A stretch of DNA of 64,000 nucleotides. Origin: Weissella koreensis KACC 15510 (GTDB lineage: Bacteria; Bacillota; Bacilli; Lactobacillales; Lactobacillaceae). A program made the translations under genes and the position numbers. A model generated the notes under the pieces. It was not told the origin of the DNA, did no database searches, and saw nothing but the letters and a program-made list of their open reading frames with translations. Location: positions 1,116,001 through 1,180,000 of the forward strand of contig NC_015759.1 in NCBI RefSeq assembly GCF_000219805.1. Reading direction: 5' to 3'. Of the stretch, positions 9,287 to 16,291 are shown one piece after another; the first letter of the stretch is position 1, and every line of letters begins with the position of its first letter.

Positions 9287-9368
9287 ATGATACAATTATA
9301 TCTTAAACGGTTGAGCGTAAGCTTCAAGAATTGTTAGTCGGGGAACTAACCTTTTTTGAAGCTTTTTT
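9287..9368 (+). promoter_or_regulatory. Promoter and attenuator-like leader of the antiporter gene
   Basis: An extended -10 TGATACAAT (9289-9297) is followed by a leader of about 80 bases. AAGCTTCAA (9319-9327) pairs with TTGAAGCTT (9356-9364), enclosing GTTAGT/ACTAAC, and ends in a T6 run: a terminator-like hairpin 6 bases before the AGGAGG. Upstream TTGAGC (9311-9316) can instead pair with GCTTCAA (9321-9327) across a GTAA loop, blocking the 5' terminator arm. Two exclusive folds suggest conditional termination. It matches no riboswitch class I can name. Confidence 0.5.
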
Positions 9369-9384
9369 AATTTTAGGAGGTATA

Positions 9385-10347
9385 ATGGAATATTTATTAT
9401 TATTTTTATTGACTATTGTTACGATTGCTCTGGGTAAAATAGGCAAACGCTTTGGACTATCTGAAGTAGTTGGACAATTATTATCTGGGATATTTTTGGG
9501 AACAAGTTTTTTAAATATAGTACACCCAAGTAATTTAATTCACTTAATTGCGGAGGTAGGTGTATTTCTATTAATGCTTAATTCAGGACTTGAATCAGAT
9601 TTAAAAGAGATGAAAAAATATATTAAAGCTTCTTCCACGATCGCCGTGGCGGGGGTATTATTTCCCTTGATAGCTTTTCCAATTACATTTTTATTATTTG
9701 GGTATAGTGTTCAGGCATCAATTTTTGCTGGTGTTGTTTTTTCAGCTACGTCAATTTCTATTACGCTAGCAGTGTTGGCTGAACAAAAAAAATTAGCTAC
9801 TAAAATTGGTGCAATAATTCTTTCAGCCGCTGTTTTGGATGATATTATAGCTTTAGTAGCGGTAACATTGTTTTCAATATTTGTTGGTGGCGGGACACTA
9901 GGTATCAATAATTTACTACCCTTATTCGCTTTTGCATTAGGTTTGATTTTGAGAAAGTACGATTTTGCCGAAAGATTGGGTTTTTTGAGCACAAAATCCG
10001 GAAATTATTTTTTTTATCCAGTATTTTTTGGATCAATTGGTCTGGAGGTGGCAGTGCAAGATTTAAATAACAAACTACCTGCCATTGTATTATTTAGTTT
10101 ACTAGCTGTAATTACTAAATTCTATGGTTCTTACGTAGGTGCTAGACTGTCAGGACTTGATACTAATATGGCAAACGCAATTGGATCTGGGATGATATCC
10201 AGAGGAGAGATGGCTTTGGTCATTATTCAGATAGGAATATCTTCGAAAATTATTAATGATGATATATCGTCAGAATTTATAGTTGCAGTAATTATTTCAA
10301 CAATCGTCGCACCAATAATAATGAAGCCATTATTTAAAAAAGTATAG
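9385..10347 (+). CDS. CPA2-type Na+/H+ antiporter (NapA-like), shorter than usual; island cargo
   Basis: A 320-residue, highly hydrophobic protein of the monovalent cation:proton antiporter-2 superfamily. The family exchanges Na+ or other cations for protons across the membrane. It keeps the ion-binding Asp pair SAAVLDDIIALV (D152-D153), the preceding TSISITL unwound-helix segment and a late ISRGEMALV motif. Bacterial NapA-type proteins are usually near 380 residues; about 60 residues seem absent between the DD helix and FFGSIGLE, so it may lack two or three helices or be a short subfamily. The ATG at 9385 follows AGGAGG by 4 bases. It stands alone with its own promoter, leader and terminator. 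Confidence 0.78.
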   Translation: MEYLLLFLLTIVTIALGKIGKRFGLSEVVGQLLSGIFLGTSFLNIVHPSNLIHLIAEVGVFLLMLNSGLESDLKEMKKYIKASSTIAVAGVLFPLIAFPITFLLFGYSVQASIFAGVVFSATSISITLAVLAEQKKLATKIGAIILSAAVLDDIIALVAVTLFSIFVGGGTLGINNLLPLFAFALGLILRKYDFAERLGFLSTKSGNYFFYPVFFGSIGLEVAVQDLNNKLPAIVLFSLLAVITKFYGSYVGARLSGLDTNMANAIGSGMISRGEMALVIIQIGISSKIINDDISSEFIVAVIISTIVAPIIMKPLFKKV

Positions 10348-10371
10348 CAAATTGCTAAAGCGATACTTTTT
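10336..10371 (+). terminator. Terminator overlapping the antiporter stop
   Basis: AAAAAGTAT and ATACTTTTT pair, with an inner GCAA/TTGC; the T run closes the structure. The upstream arm includes the last codons of the antiporter gene. Confidence 0.7.
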
Positions 10372-10588
10372 AATAGTTATTGTTTTTCTAGTTTATTGCA
10401 TAAAAAAGGCTTTTCTGTTAATGGTAAAAGCAACGACAAAAATACATCGTTTCTCTTAATCAACAGTATGGGCGGGGGTCATAATTAAATTATAACTAAC
10501 CTGTGATAGTTTAAAACTAATTGCGACTTTAAACATATTCAATCAACGTAAAACGTCTTAAATGGGCTTATATTACTTCAAATTAAAA

Positions 10589-10633
10589 CCGTTATATGTT
10601 CAACTTTATTGCTGAATGTATAACGGCTTTTTT
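10589..10633 (+). terminator. Two-way intrinsic terminator
   Basis: CCGTTATA (10589-10596) pairs with TATAACGG (10619-10626), followed by a T run on +. On the minus strand the bases beyond the stem (GGTTTTAATTTG) are also T-rich, so it may stop transcripts from both sides before the repeat array. Confidence 0.65.
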
Positions 10634-10644
10634 ATGCATATTTG

Positions 10645-11004
10645 ATGTCAACAAATGTCAACATTTTGGTTGCAACGATGTTAGCAAATGTTAGCATTTA
10701 ATACCAACATTTACCAACATTTTAGACTAACAAATACTAACATTTGTGTGCGTAAATATCGGCTGTTATTAGTCTGATAGTCGCAATCCAATAGGCTTAA
10801 CAGAGGGGATGAGGTAGCTATAAATACCACTTCAACACTTTTATATTATGTTGCAACCTTTTGGTGTAACCTTGCAACCTTTTTGAATTTAGTTACATTG
10901 AATTTGTAACTTTTTGTGTGCATACCTTTTTAGTTTTGTGTGCACACTTTTTATAAATTTAATATTAGGTTTTATTAGGTTTTTATGTCAAGTTATGTCA
11001 AGTT
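10645..11004. repeat. Array of 10-bp tandem doublets, probable satellite replication origin
   Basis: Six doublets of near-identical 10-mers: ATGTCAACAA+ATGTCAACAT (10645-10664), ATGTTAGCAA+ATGTTAGCAT (10678-10697), ACCAACATTT twice (10703-10722), ACTAACAAAT+ACTAACATTT (10726-10745), TATTAGGTTT twice (10963-10982) and ATGTCAAGTT twice (10985-11004). Between them TTGCAACCTTTT recurs after 21 bp (10851, 10872) and TTTTGTGTGCA after 22 bp (10912, 10934). Spacing by one or two helical turns suggests a protein binding along one DNA face, as at iteron origins. Confidence 0.6.
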
Positions 11005-11187
11005 TTCAGGTAAGTTTAGTAAGGTCGTAATTTATTCTATGTATCGAGATAGACTGAATTATCAGTCGTACTCGTTTGGTTAATAATTAGTCTTTTATTG
11101 CTTTAAATTCAATCAATATTTAATATTATCGTTTATGCGTATATTTTGCATAATATGCACAATTCTCATAAATGAACTAGTCCGGAA

Positions 11188-11383
11188 CTACTTTTTGAAC
11201 CGCTACGAATAGCTATACATCAGTATGTGAACCAAAAAAGCTACTTTTTGAAAAAAGCCCCTATATAGGTATAGTGTTTATATACTACTTTTAATTTATA
11301 TGGGTTTTATTGGTTCAGACGTTGGGGGACAACGGTGTAGGGTGGTTCGTTTAGTGGTTCTTTGGTGGTTCGTTTTGGTTCAC
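11188..11383. repeat. GTGGTTC iteron-like cluster beside the helicase gene
   Basis: GTGGTTC occurs at 11342, 11354 and 11365, with TGGTTCAC at 11376-11383 touching the helicase stop codon; the inverted form GTGAACCA is at 11227-11234. CTACTTTTTGAA is repeated at 11188-11199 and 11241-11252. Steps of about 11-12 bp and position next to a Rep-type gene suggest binding sites for the helicase or a partner protein. Confidence 0.5.
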
Positions 11384-12841
11384 TTAAATCAATGGAATTT
11401 CTTTAATTTTACGATATTTAAAGGTGTCATTATTTTTATTTACACCTAAGCCTTTTAATGCTTTTTGAATATCTTTATTAGTTATTTTTAACTGCCCGCT
11501 GTTCTCTTTGGCGTAACGCTTAATAGAATCATTTAAGTAAGTTACATCAATAGTATCTGTTATGTCATCAGTAACAATATAGCGTTGTTTGATGTAATAT
11601 TCAATGTCTTTACCTTTCTCGACTTCTGGGTTTATCTCTGCGCTTCTGATAGCAAAGAGTTCTTTATCGCCTTTAGGTAGATCGTATCCGTTATTAGCGA
11701 TATTGGTTACCTCATCAAGTAATAAGTTTAGTATACCACTAGCCTCATCTTGCATAATAGCGGTTAGTTTAACTAGCTCAATCTTTTCTTGTATGGTTTC
11801 AACTTCAACTAATGATATTCGGTTCTTAGTTGCTGCTTCGTTAGTAGTAGGTAGGTTATTAGTTGCAATTATTAAACCACCATTGATTTGAATAGCTACT
11901 GGCTTAGAAGCTCCCTTCTTCTCTAATGAGATAGGGCTGTTCTTACCACTATAAAAGCGTTTAAGAGTTTCTCCGTCTAGAATAAGTCCTTCTTCGGTTT
12001 CATCAATAATATTAATTAATGCCCCGCTAGATTGACCAAACCCTACACGGTTCATATCTTTACTTTTAGGGCTTAAATCAGCTCTGGTCATAGATGTATT
12101 GGCGTATGATCCTAGGGCATTAGTAATGGCTTCTAAGAATTGCGTTTTACCATCCCCACCCGAACCTTGAATAATATAAACATCTTTCATAACACCACGG
12201 GTATAGATACCGTAAGCGATGTATTTAAATAGTTTGGTAAATGCTTCGCCGTTTGTTGCATGATTTAAGAATAGTTTTTGAAACTTTGGGGCAGTGGCTT
12301 TTGGATCGTATGGAGTAGTGACACGAGTATAAATTGCTTCATGAGGTTCTTGCTTTGGTCTGATAGTTCCTCTGGCAACGTCAAAGACAACGTTATTAAT
12401 ACCTTTGGGATTACCTAGGTTAATATAGCCTTTTGGGTTCAATTTACTGCGTCCATTCATAGATTTAATTTTCTTGGCCACAATTTTCTCAACCGCTGAT
12501 ATTTTACGCTCGGTTGTAACTCCCAATGGTTCTAAAAATGTAATTACTTGTTCAGCGTCTGCGATTTGGTACATTTTTAAAAACATGTTGGCCAAGATCG
12601 TATCGGCTGTTTTCTCTGGATCTTGTATTTGAATATCTAAGGCTCGGGTAGGATCAAAATTATCTTTTTTTCTTTCCCGTTCTTCATTGCTAAGGCGTTG
12701 CTTAACTGCGTCTTTTTGGGATTGACTAAGTTTATTTTCAAGCCCTAACATTTCTTTAGCTTCATCTTGTGTTAGACCTCCGGCAATCAAACCGTTTATT
12801 AGTTCGTCATTAATAGGGGATGTCGCTGTATTTTCTGTCAT
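11384..12841 (-). CDS. SF3 (D5-type) replicative helicase of the island
   Basis: A 485-residue phage/plasmid primase-family helicase without a visible primase catalytic domain. The core shows Walker A GSGGDGKT (226-233), Walker B INIIDE (276-281), sensor/motif C GGLIIATNNLP (321-331) and an Arg at 341. A C-terminal winged-helix-like region (about 410-480) may bind the origin. The N-terminal 60 residues are charged and likely a linker. In satellites this protein unwinds the element's own origin, and repeats immediately downstream fit that role. The start overlaps the end of the 88-residue gene before it, with AGAGG upstream. It is the last gene of the minus-strand operon. Confidence 0.88.
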   Translation of the reverse strand: MTENTATSPINDELINGLIAGGLTQDEAKEMLGLENKLSQSQKDAVKQRLSNEERERKKDNFDPTRALDIQIQDPEKTADTILANMFLKMYQIADAEQVITFLEPLGVTTERKISAVEKIVAKKIKSMNGRSKLNPKGYINLGNPKGINNVVFDVARGTIRPKQEPHEAIYTRVTTPYDPKATAPKFQKLFLNHATNGEAFTKLFKYIAYGIYTRGVMKDVYIIQGSGGDGKTQFLEAITNALGSYANTSMTRADLSPKSKDMNRVGFGQSSGALINIIDETEEGLILDGETLKRFYSGKNSPISLEKKGASKPVAIQINGGLIIATNNLPTTNEAATKNRISLVEVETIQEKIELVKLTAIMQDEASGILNLLLDEVTNIANNGYDLPKGDKELFAIRSAEINPEVEKGKDIEYYIKQRYIVTDDITDTIDVTYLNDSIKRYAKENSGQLKITNKDIQKALKGLGVNKNNDTFKYRKIKEIPLI

Positions 12842-12843
12842 GG

Positions 12844-13110
12844 CTAGTCCTCTGGATCAATTAAAGTCATAGGTAAATTAATAATTTCATACATATTTCG
12901 AGAAGATAAAACATTAGCAACAGAAGCAAGTTCTCGAACGTCAGCAACTACTTTAATTAATTCATTGACCGTACTAAGCTCTTCATAGGTGGGATTAGAT
13001 GAAATTTGTTTAGGCATAGGATAGTTACCAATTAGTGAAAATATAATACTGTTAACTTGTTCTACCATGGTCACATTGGTTTGTAATGTACTTAAATCAT
13101 ATTGCTTCAT
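12844..13110 (-). CDS. Hypothetical small island protein, 88 aa
   Basis: Not recognised. A helical, mildly acidic protein without membrane segments. The ribosome site AAGGAG overlaps the end of the 71-residue gene before it, and its stop lies 2 bases before the helicase start. Tight packing says it is translated as part of the replication operon. It is possibly a helicase accessory protein, but nothing in the sequence proves it. Confidence 0.7.
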   Translation of the reverse strand: MKQYDLSTLQTNVTMVEQVNSIIFSLIGNYPMPKQISSNPTYEELSTVNELIKVVADVRELASVANVLSSRNMYEIINLPMTLIDPED

Positions 13111-13122
13111 TTTAGTATCTCC

Positions 13123-13338
13123 TTAGTATTCAGGCTTAATATTTTCAGGGTAACGTTCTAATTGTGTTGTTAGATGATCAGATAAAAGTCTCATAGGCAT
13201 AGTTAACCGTTCAATTTGTTTCATATCGTAATTAATATCTTTTCCGTCTGAATTAGCGAAAATATCGTTTTGAATTTTAATTAAATCTATAATTGCCAAA
13301 GCGGTTAGAATTTGTTCAGCGTTATCTATGTTTTTCAT
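13123..13338 (-). CDS. Hypothetical small island protein, 71 aa
   Basis: Not recognised. A helical protein (AEQILTALAIIDLIKIQNDIF, then a polar middle and LSDHLTTQLERYP). An AAGGAA ribosome site just upstream of the ATG overlaps the stop of the 47-residue gene at 13351-13494. Part of the minus-strand operon. Confidence 0.68.
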   Translation of the reverse strand: MKNIDNAEQILTALAIIDLIKIQNDIFANSDGKDINYDMKQIERLTMPMRLLSDHLTTQLERYPENIKPEY

Positions 13339-13350
13339 TTGACTAGTTCC

Positions 13351-13494
13351 TTAATATAATTCGTTTAATTGATTGATAAGTGTCTTAAATGCCGTAACTT
13401 TATCTTTATCGGATAAATTAGATTGTTCTATAACAGTTGTATTTTTAATTAATTCAGTCATGAATTTATCAGATAGGGTATTAATATCGATCAT
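13351..13494 (-). CDS. Very small hypothetical protein, 47 aa
   Basis: The gap between the neighbouring genes holds an open frame beginning MIDINTLSDKFMTELIKN and ending INQLNELY. GGAG lies 9 bases before the ATG, its start is one base from the stop of the upstream gene, and its stop is 12 bases from the next start. It fills the only gap in an otherwise gapless operon, which supports it as real. The protein looks helical and charged; the function is unknown. Confidence 0.65.
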   Translation of the reverse strand: MIDINTLSDKFMTELIKNTTVIEQSNLSDKDKVTAFKTLINQLNELY

Positions 13495-13495
13495 G

Positions 13496-13726
13496 TTATT
13501 TATCTCCAGTCATTTGGAATTTAAGGGCGGTTTTAAGTCCATTGTTTTCGTGTTTAAGAATATTTTTTTCAGCTTGTAGGTTAGCGATAACTTCATCAGC
13601 TTTCTTCTTATAGTTTTCTAAGTCATCAATGCGCCGTGATTGGTTCTTAATAGTCATAACTTGACCTCTTATGATGTCTTCTGTCCGTTCTTCTGAAGTG
13701 CGTTTACTAATATCAAACATTATCAT
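13496..13726 (-). CDS. Small coiled-coil island protein, 76 aa
   Basis: The sequence is dominated by a heptad-like charged helix (QSRRIDDLENYKKKADEVIA, NLQAEKNILKHENNGLKTAL), so a coiled coil is likely. The ATG overlaps the previous stop as TGATG, with GGGAG 8 bases upstream; this start is preferred over the GTG one codon earlier. No family recognised. Confidence 0.7.
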   Translation of the reverse strand: MIMFDISKRTSEERTEDIIRGQVMTIKNQSRRIDDLENYKKKADEVIANLQAEKNILKHENNGLKTALKFQMTGDK

Positions 13727-14058
13727 CACTTAAACTCCCAACTATTTAAATCAATCTGGGTTAAGGCGTTTTGAATTAAGACCTCACTAGTTATTTGACT
13801 ACTTGAAACTTTTAATACGCTGGTTCGTTCCTCGTCGTTCTCAATAAGGAATAGTCCACCATTTTGACTGTCTCTGCGTGAGCCAATTGGAATACCATAG
13901 TCACGGATCGCAATAGCTTTATACGCTAGGACTGTACGTGGGTCAATTTCAGGCTGGAATAGCTTAGCAATGTAACTAGCTGGCTTAGCATTATCAATGC
14001 CACGAGGTATGACGTTAATTAAGTGTTTAATGTGTTCAGGTATATTTGTATCTGTCAT
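13726..14058 (-). CDS. Putative helix-turn-helix island protein, 110 aa
   Basis: No family name can be given with certainty. Residues about 25-60 (ASYIAKLFQPEIDPRTVLAY then IAIRDYGIPIGSRR) read like a winged-helix or HTH with a basic recognition part and a wing (GGLFLIENDEER). A GGAGG ribosome site precedes the ATG. The neighbours suggest a role in replication control or early transcription. Confidence 0.65.
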   Translation of the reverse strand: MTDTNIPEHIKHLINVIPRGIDNAKPASYIAKLFQPEIDPRTVLAYKAIAIRDYGIPIGSRRDSQNGGLFLIENDEERTSVLKVSSSQITSEVLIQNALTQIDLNSWEFK

Positions 14059-14061
14059 GTT

Positions 14062-14358
14062 TTAACCTCCGTAAATGGCTTGCGTGAGGCAACGAGCGAC
14101 AGTGTGGGCATGATTGTTTAACTTGAATAAATCGAGTACCATATTATGAATATCAAGATAGAAATCTTGAACGGTCGCTATTTGATAATCGTTATAACCA
14201 AAGTTGAAAAGTGTATCTCGGTAAATTTCAGCATATAAGGCAATAACTGGGTGTTTCCAGTCATCACTAGCCTTGTTTAGTCGATTGATTAATTCATTCA
14301 ATGTCATAGCTTCTCGTAAGTCTGGCATTGATGTAGTTATATATGTTATATTTGTCAT
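14062..14358 (-). CDS. Hypothetical island protein, 98 aa
   Basis: Not recognised. Helical, with aromatic-rich middle (YAEIYRDTLFNFGYNDYQIA) and no membrane segment. AAAGGAG lies 10 bases before the ATG. It ends 3 bases before the next start, in the same minus-strand operon. Confidence 0.68.
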   Translation of the reverse strand: MTNITYITTSMPDLREAMTLNELINRLNKASDDWKHPVIALYAEIYRDTLFNFGYNDYQIATVQDFYLDIHNMVLDLFKLNNHAHTVARCLTQAIYGG

Positions 14359-14413
14359 TGTAAAAACTCCTTTAATTGGCTTAAATGCTGGTTATAGTAG
14401 TGTGTGTTAAGTC

Positions 14414-14761
14414 TTAACGTGAAGTTGGTAGCTCGGCGTTAAGACTTTTTGTTTGCTCTGATTGAATAGACTTAAGTACGTCATTTTTAACTTGATTGAT
14501 AAATGTTTCATAGTCGCCAACATCAGCAATTAAGTATATTGACTTACTGTGTTTATTACGTGGTCTTACAAGAGCGTTGACCTCATCTAAATCAAATAAC
14601 TTATTTGTGCCAATTATTTTAGGGTGTAGCAATCCTTGATTAATATATTTTTTGATAGTAGGGACTGATACATCTACTAACTTAGCAGTTTTCGTTTGGT
14701 TGACTGTGATAGCAGGGTAGAGATTTAACACATTAGATTGTGATATACTTTTATTACTCAT
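14414..14761 (-). CDS. MerR/excisionase-type DNA-binding protein, 115 aa
   Basis: Residues about 18-65 form a MerR-like (HTH_17) winged helix: TVNQTKTAKLVDVSVPTIKK, then YINQGLLHP and NKLFDLDEVNALV. Small proteins of this kind in satellites are often excisionases or early regulators. The C-terminal 50 residues are polar. An AAGGAA site lies about 12 bases before the ATG. Excisionase is a reasonable guess given the integrase nearby, but a transcription role fits equally. Confidence 0.65.
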   Translation of the reverse strand: MSNKSISQSNVLNLYPAITVNQTKTAKLVDVSVPTIKKYINQGLLHPKIIGTNKLFDLDEVNALVRPRNKHSKSIYLIADVGDYETFINQVKNDVLKSIQSEQTKSLNAELPTSR

Positions 14762-14797
14762 AAGGTTTTAAGTTCCTTTCCACATATTTATATGTAC

Positions 14798-14828
14798 GCT
14801 CCCTAGTTAGTCTCTAGGGGGCTTTTTT
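14798..14828 (+). terminator. Terminator-like hairpin facing the + strand inside the minus operon
   Basis: GCTCCCTAG (14798-14806) pairs with CTAGGGGGC (14814-14822) and is followed by a T7 run on +. On the minus strand the run precedes the hairpin, so it would not stop the operon transcript. It would stop antisense transcription, or act as a folded leader for the gene at 14414-14761. Confidence 0.5.
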
Positions 14829-14860
14829 TATGCTGGCGGGCAATGCCATATAAATTGGTG

Positions 14861-15247
14861 TTATTGGTTAGCGATGTCTTCAAAATAATCCATAGTAGCG
14901 GTATTCAATTCTTTAACGGCTTCTTGAACACCGTGTTCATCTTGTTTGTTACCAGCTCGAACAACATTAAAGGCAAGATCAACAATGCCGTAACTATCGT
15001 TTAATTCTTCTTTTGGGGTGGCCGACTTCTCGGCAGACCCATTTGCTTCACTATCTGGATTGGCATAATCACGAGCAACGTCTTTAATCCAATCAGTGTA
15101 CTTAAAAGCAGTTTCTAAGTCGTTCTTTTCAATTGCAAGATATAAGCCATTTACTGCTTGATGTAGTCCTAATCCGTCCTCTGATTGAATAGTAGGGGTT
15201 GCTACATTGTTAGCAGACCCGTTATTAGATTGTTCTTGTGTCTTCAT
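14861..15247 (-). CDS. Acidic hypothetical island protein, 128 aa
   Basis: Not recognised. It has a low-complexity N-terminus rich in Asn, Ser and Thr, then two similar helical acidic segments: LAIEKNDLETAFKYTDWIKD around residue 35 and a later FNVVRAGNKQDEHGVQEAVK. A linker rich in Ser, Ala and Pro separates them. It may be a duplicated small helical domain. AGGAG lies 9 bases before the ATG. Confidence 0.6.
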   Translation of the reverse strand: MKTQEQSNNGSANNVATPTIQSEDGLGLHQAVNGLYLAIEKNDLETAFKYTDWIKDVARDYANPDSEANGSAEKSATPKEELNDSYGIVDLAFNVVRAGNKQDEHGVQEAVKELNTATMDYFEDIANQ

Positions 15248-15323
15248 GGTGTAAATCTCCTGGTGTGTTTGTCGTGTTTAATGTCACGCCTGACAAGCGG
15301 GGATGCACATCCCCTAATTTTAA

Positions 15324-15938
15324 TCATTGAACAATTTCTTTTATTTCTTGATATGACTTACCTAATTCAATTAGTCCTGCCATAGTGCTACGGATTAGTT
15401 CCATTTGCTTTAATTCATTAGCAGTTAGCCCATCTTGAGCGTCTGTAACGTTTCGTGCTTCTCTGAACTGCTTAGGTGTTAAACCAGTTACAACCATGTA
15501 AGCAAGGGTGTGATAGTTAGAAAAGGCATGAGGGTTATCAGGTAGACAATTTTTAATAGTTTCGCCTAAGTCCTTATTAGTTTTATGATTGCGTTCTAAC
15601 ATGATACGAGCATTTGTAAGTTCTTCTCGTTGTTCGTAGAAAGCATGAACAAGGTTCTCTTTGAAAGTGGCAACCGTATCAGTATTATCTAGAAATGTAA
15701 TTAATAAGGTTGCTTGTGGTTCATTTAAAAAATAATGTTTTGTAGGTCGACCACCTTTTGAGCCTTTTAGAGGTTTACGGATTTCAAATCTCATAACTCC
15801 AAATGCTTCTAACTTAGATTTATGATTTCTAATAAGTCTATTAATTGATTCAACTTGAATATTTGTATATTCTGCGATGATTTCTGGCGTGGTATAAATT
15901 CCGTCCGTGGGATTGCTGTACATAACTAATTCGTTCAT
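15324..15938 (-). CDS. Rha-family phage regulatory protein
   Basis: A 204-residue protein with an N-terminal DNA-binding region like the Rha family: TTPEIIAEYTNIQVESINRL, then KGGRPTKHYFLNEPQATLL and TVATFKENLVHAFYEQREEL. The C-terminal 90 residues form a separate helical part. Rha-like proteins occur in early regions of phages and satellites and are thought to be regulators. AAGGAG lies 6 bases before the ATG and overlaps the end of the Cro-like gene. It is the second gene of the minus operon, driven by the promoter at 16208-16236. Confidence 0.75.
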   Translation of the reverse strand: MNELVMYSNPTDGIYTTPEIIAEYTNIQVESINRLIRNHKSKLEAFGVMRFEIRKPLKGSKGGRPTKHYFLNEPQATLLITFLDNTDTVATFKENLVHAFYEQREELTNARIMLERNHKTNKDLGETIKNCLPDNPHAFSNYHTLAYMVVTGLTPKQFREARNVTDAQDGLTANELKQMELIRSTMAGLIELGKSYQEIKEIVQ

Positions 15939-15947
15939 GACGGCTCC

Positions 15948-16157
15948 TTATTTATTGGATAACTCCTCAATTAAGAAGTTATTAACAGCAGTAAATGTTT
16001 TGGAGTGGACGGCAAATGGTGTAGCCTCATCTAAGATAATTTGAATGGTGCTTCTGGAAACTCCAATTTTTAAAGCTAGGCTTGTACGAGTCATACGATT
16101 TAATGCTTGTAATTTTAAGAGTTCTTTTTGTTGCTTATCAGTAATAATTGCTTGCAT
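15948..16157 (-). CDS. Cro-like XRE-family DNA-binding protein, 69 aa
   Basis: A single helix-turn-helix domain: LNRMTRTSLALKIGVSRSTI with the turn at KIGVSR. It is transcribed divergently from the CI-like repressor at 16292, the usual Cro/CI layout. GAGG lies 9 bases before the ATG. It is first in the minus-strand operon, so its expression would mark the switch to the induced state. Confidence 0.78.
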   Translation of the reverse strand: MQAIITDKQQKELLKLQALNRMTRTSLALKIGVSRSTIQIILDEATPFAVHSKTFTAVNNFLIEELSNK

Positions 16158-16207
16158 TTTAATTAACCTCTTTAATTTTTGTCTAAGTTCTATACTTTTC
16201 TTTTAAG

Positions 16208-16270
16208 ATAATAATCTAGATTCTAGACTTTGTCAACAATCTGGACAAAATGAGTTAAAATATATACAAT
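16208..16270. promoter_or_regulatory. Divergent switch: two promoters sharing an operator
   Basis: The minus promoter has -35 TTGACA (complement of 16231-16236), 17 bases, and -10 TATTAT (complement of 16208-16213). The plus promoter has -35 TGGACA (16242-16247), 17 bases, and -10 TACAAT (16265-16270). The inverted repeat TTTGTC-N9-GACAAA (16229-16249) covers both -35 boxes, so one bound dimer could block both. A second palindrome AATCTAGATT (16213-16222) lies in the spacer of the minus promoter. Confidence 0.72.
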
Positions 16271-16291
16271 GATTAGCAAAAGGAGAAAACT

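Larger units (their letters stand above)
10372..11187. other. Non-coding region between antiporter and helicase, origin candidate
   Basis: No reading frame here looks real. From left to right it holds an unstructured AT-rich part, a two-way terminator (10589-10633), four 10-bp doublets (10645-10745), pairs of longer repeats (10851-10944), two more doublets (10963-11004), then AT-rich DNA up to the iteron-like cluster beside the helicase gene. In PICIs the origin commonly lies just downstream of the replication gene, which fits this position. Confidence 0.6.

Noticed and set aside
9319..9368. Known Mn2+ (yybP-ykoY) or fluoride riboswitch before the antiporter gene
   Set aside because: Only a GGGGA stretch recalls these classes; the conserved internal loops and pseudoknot elements are absent.
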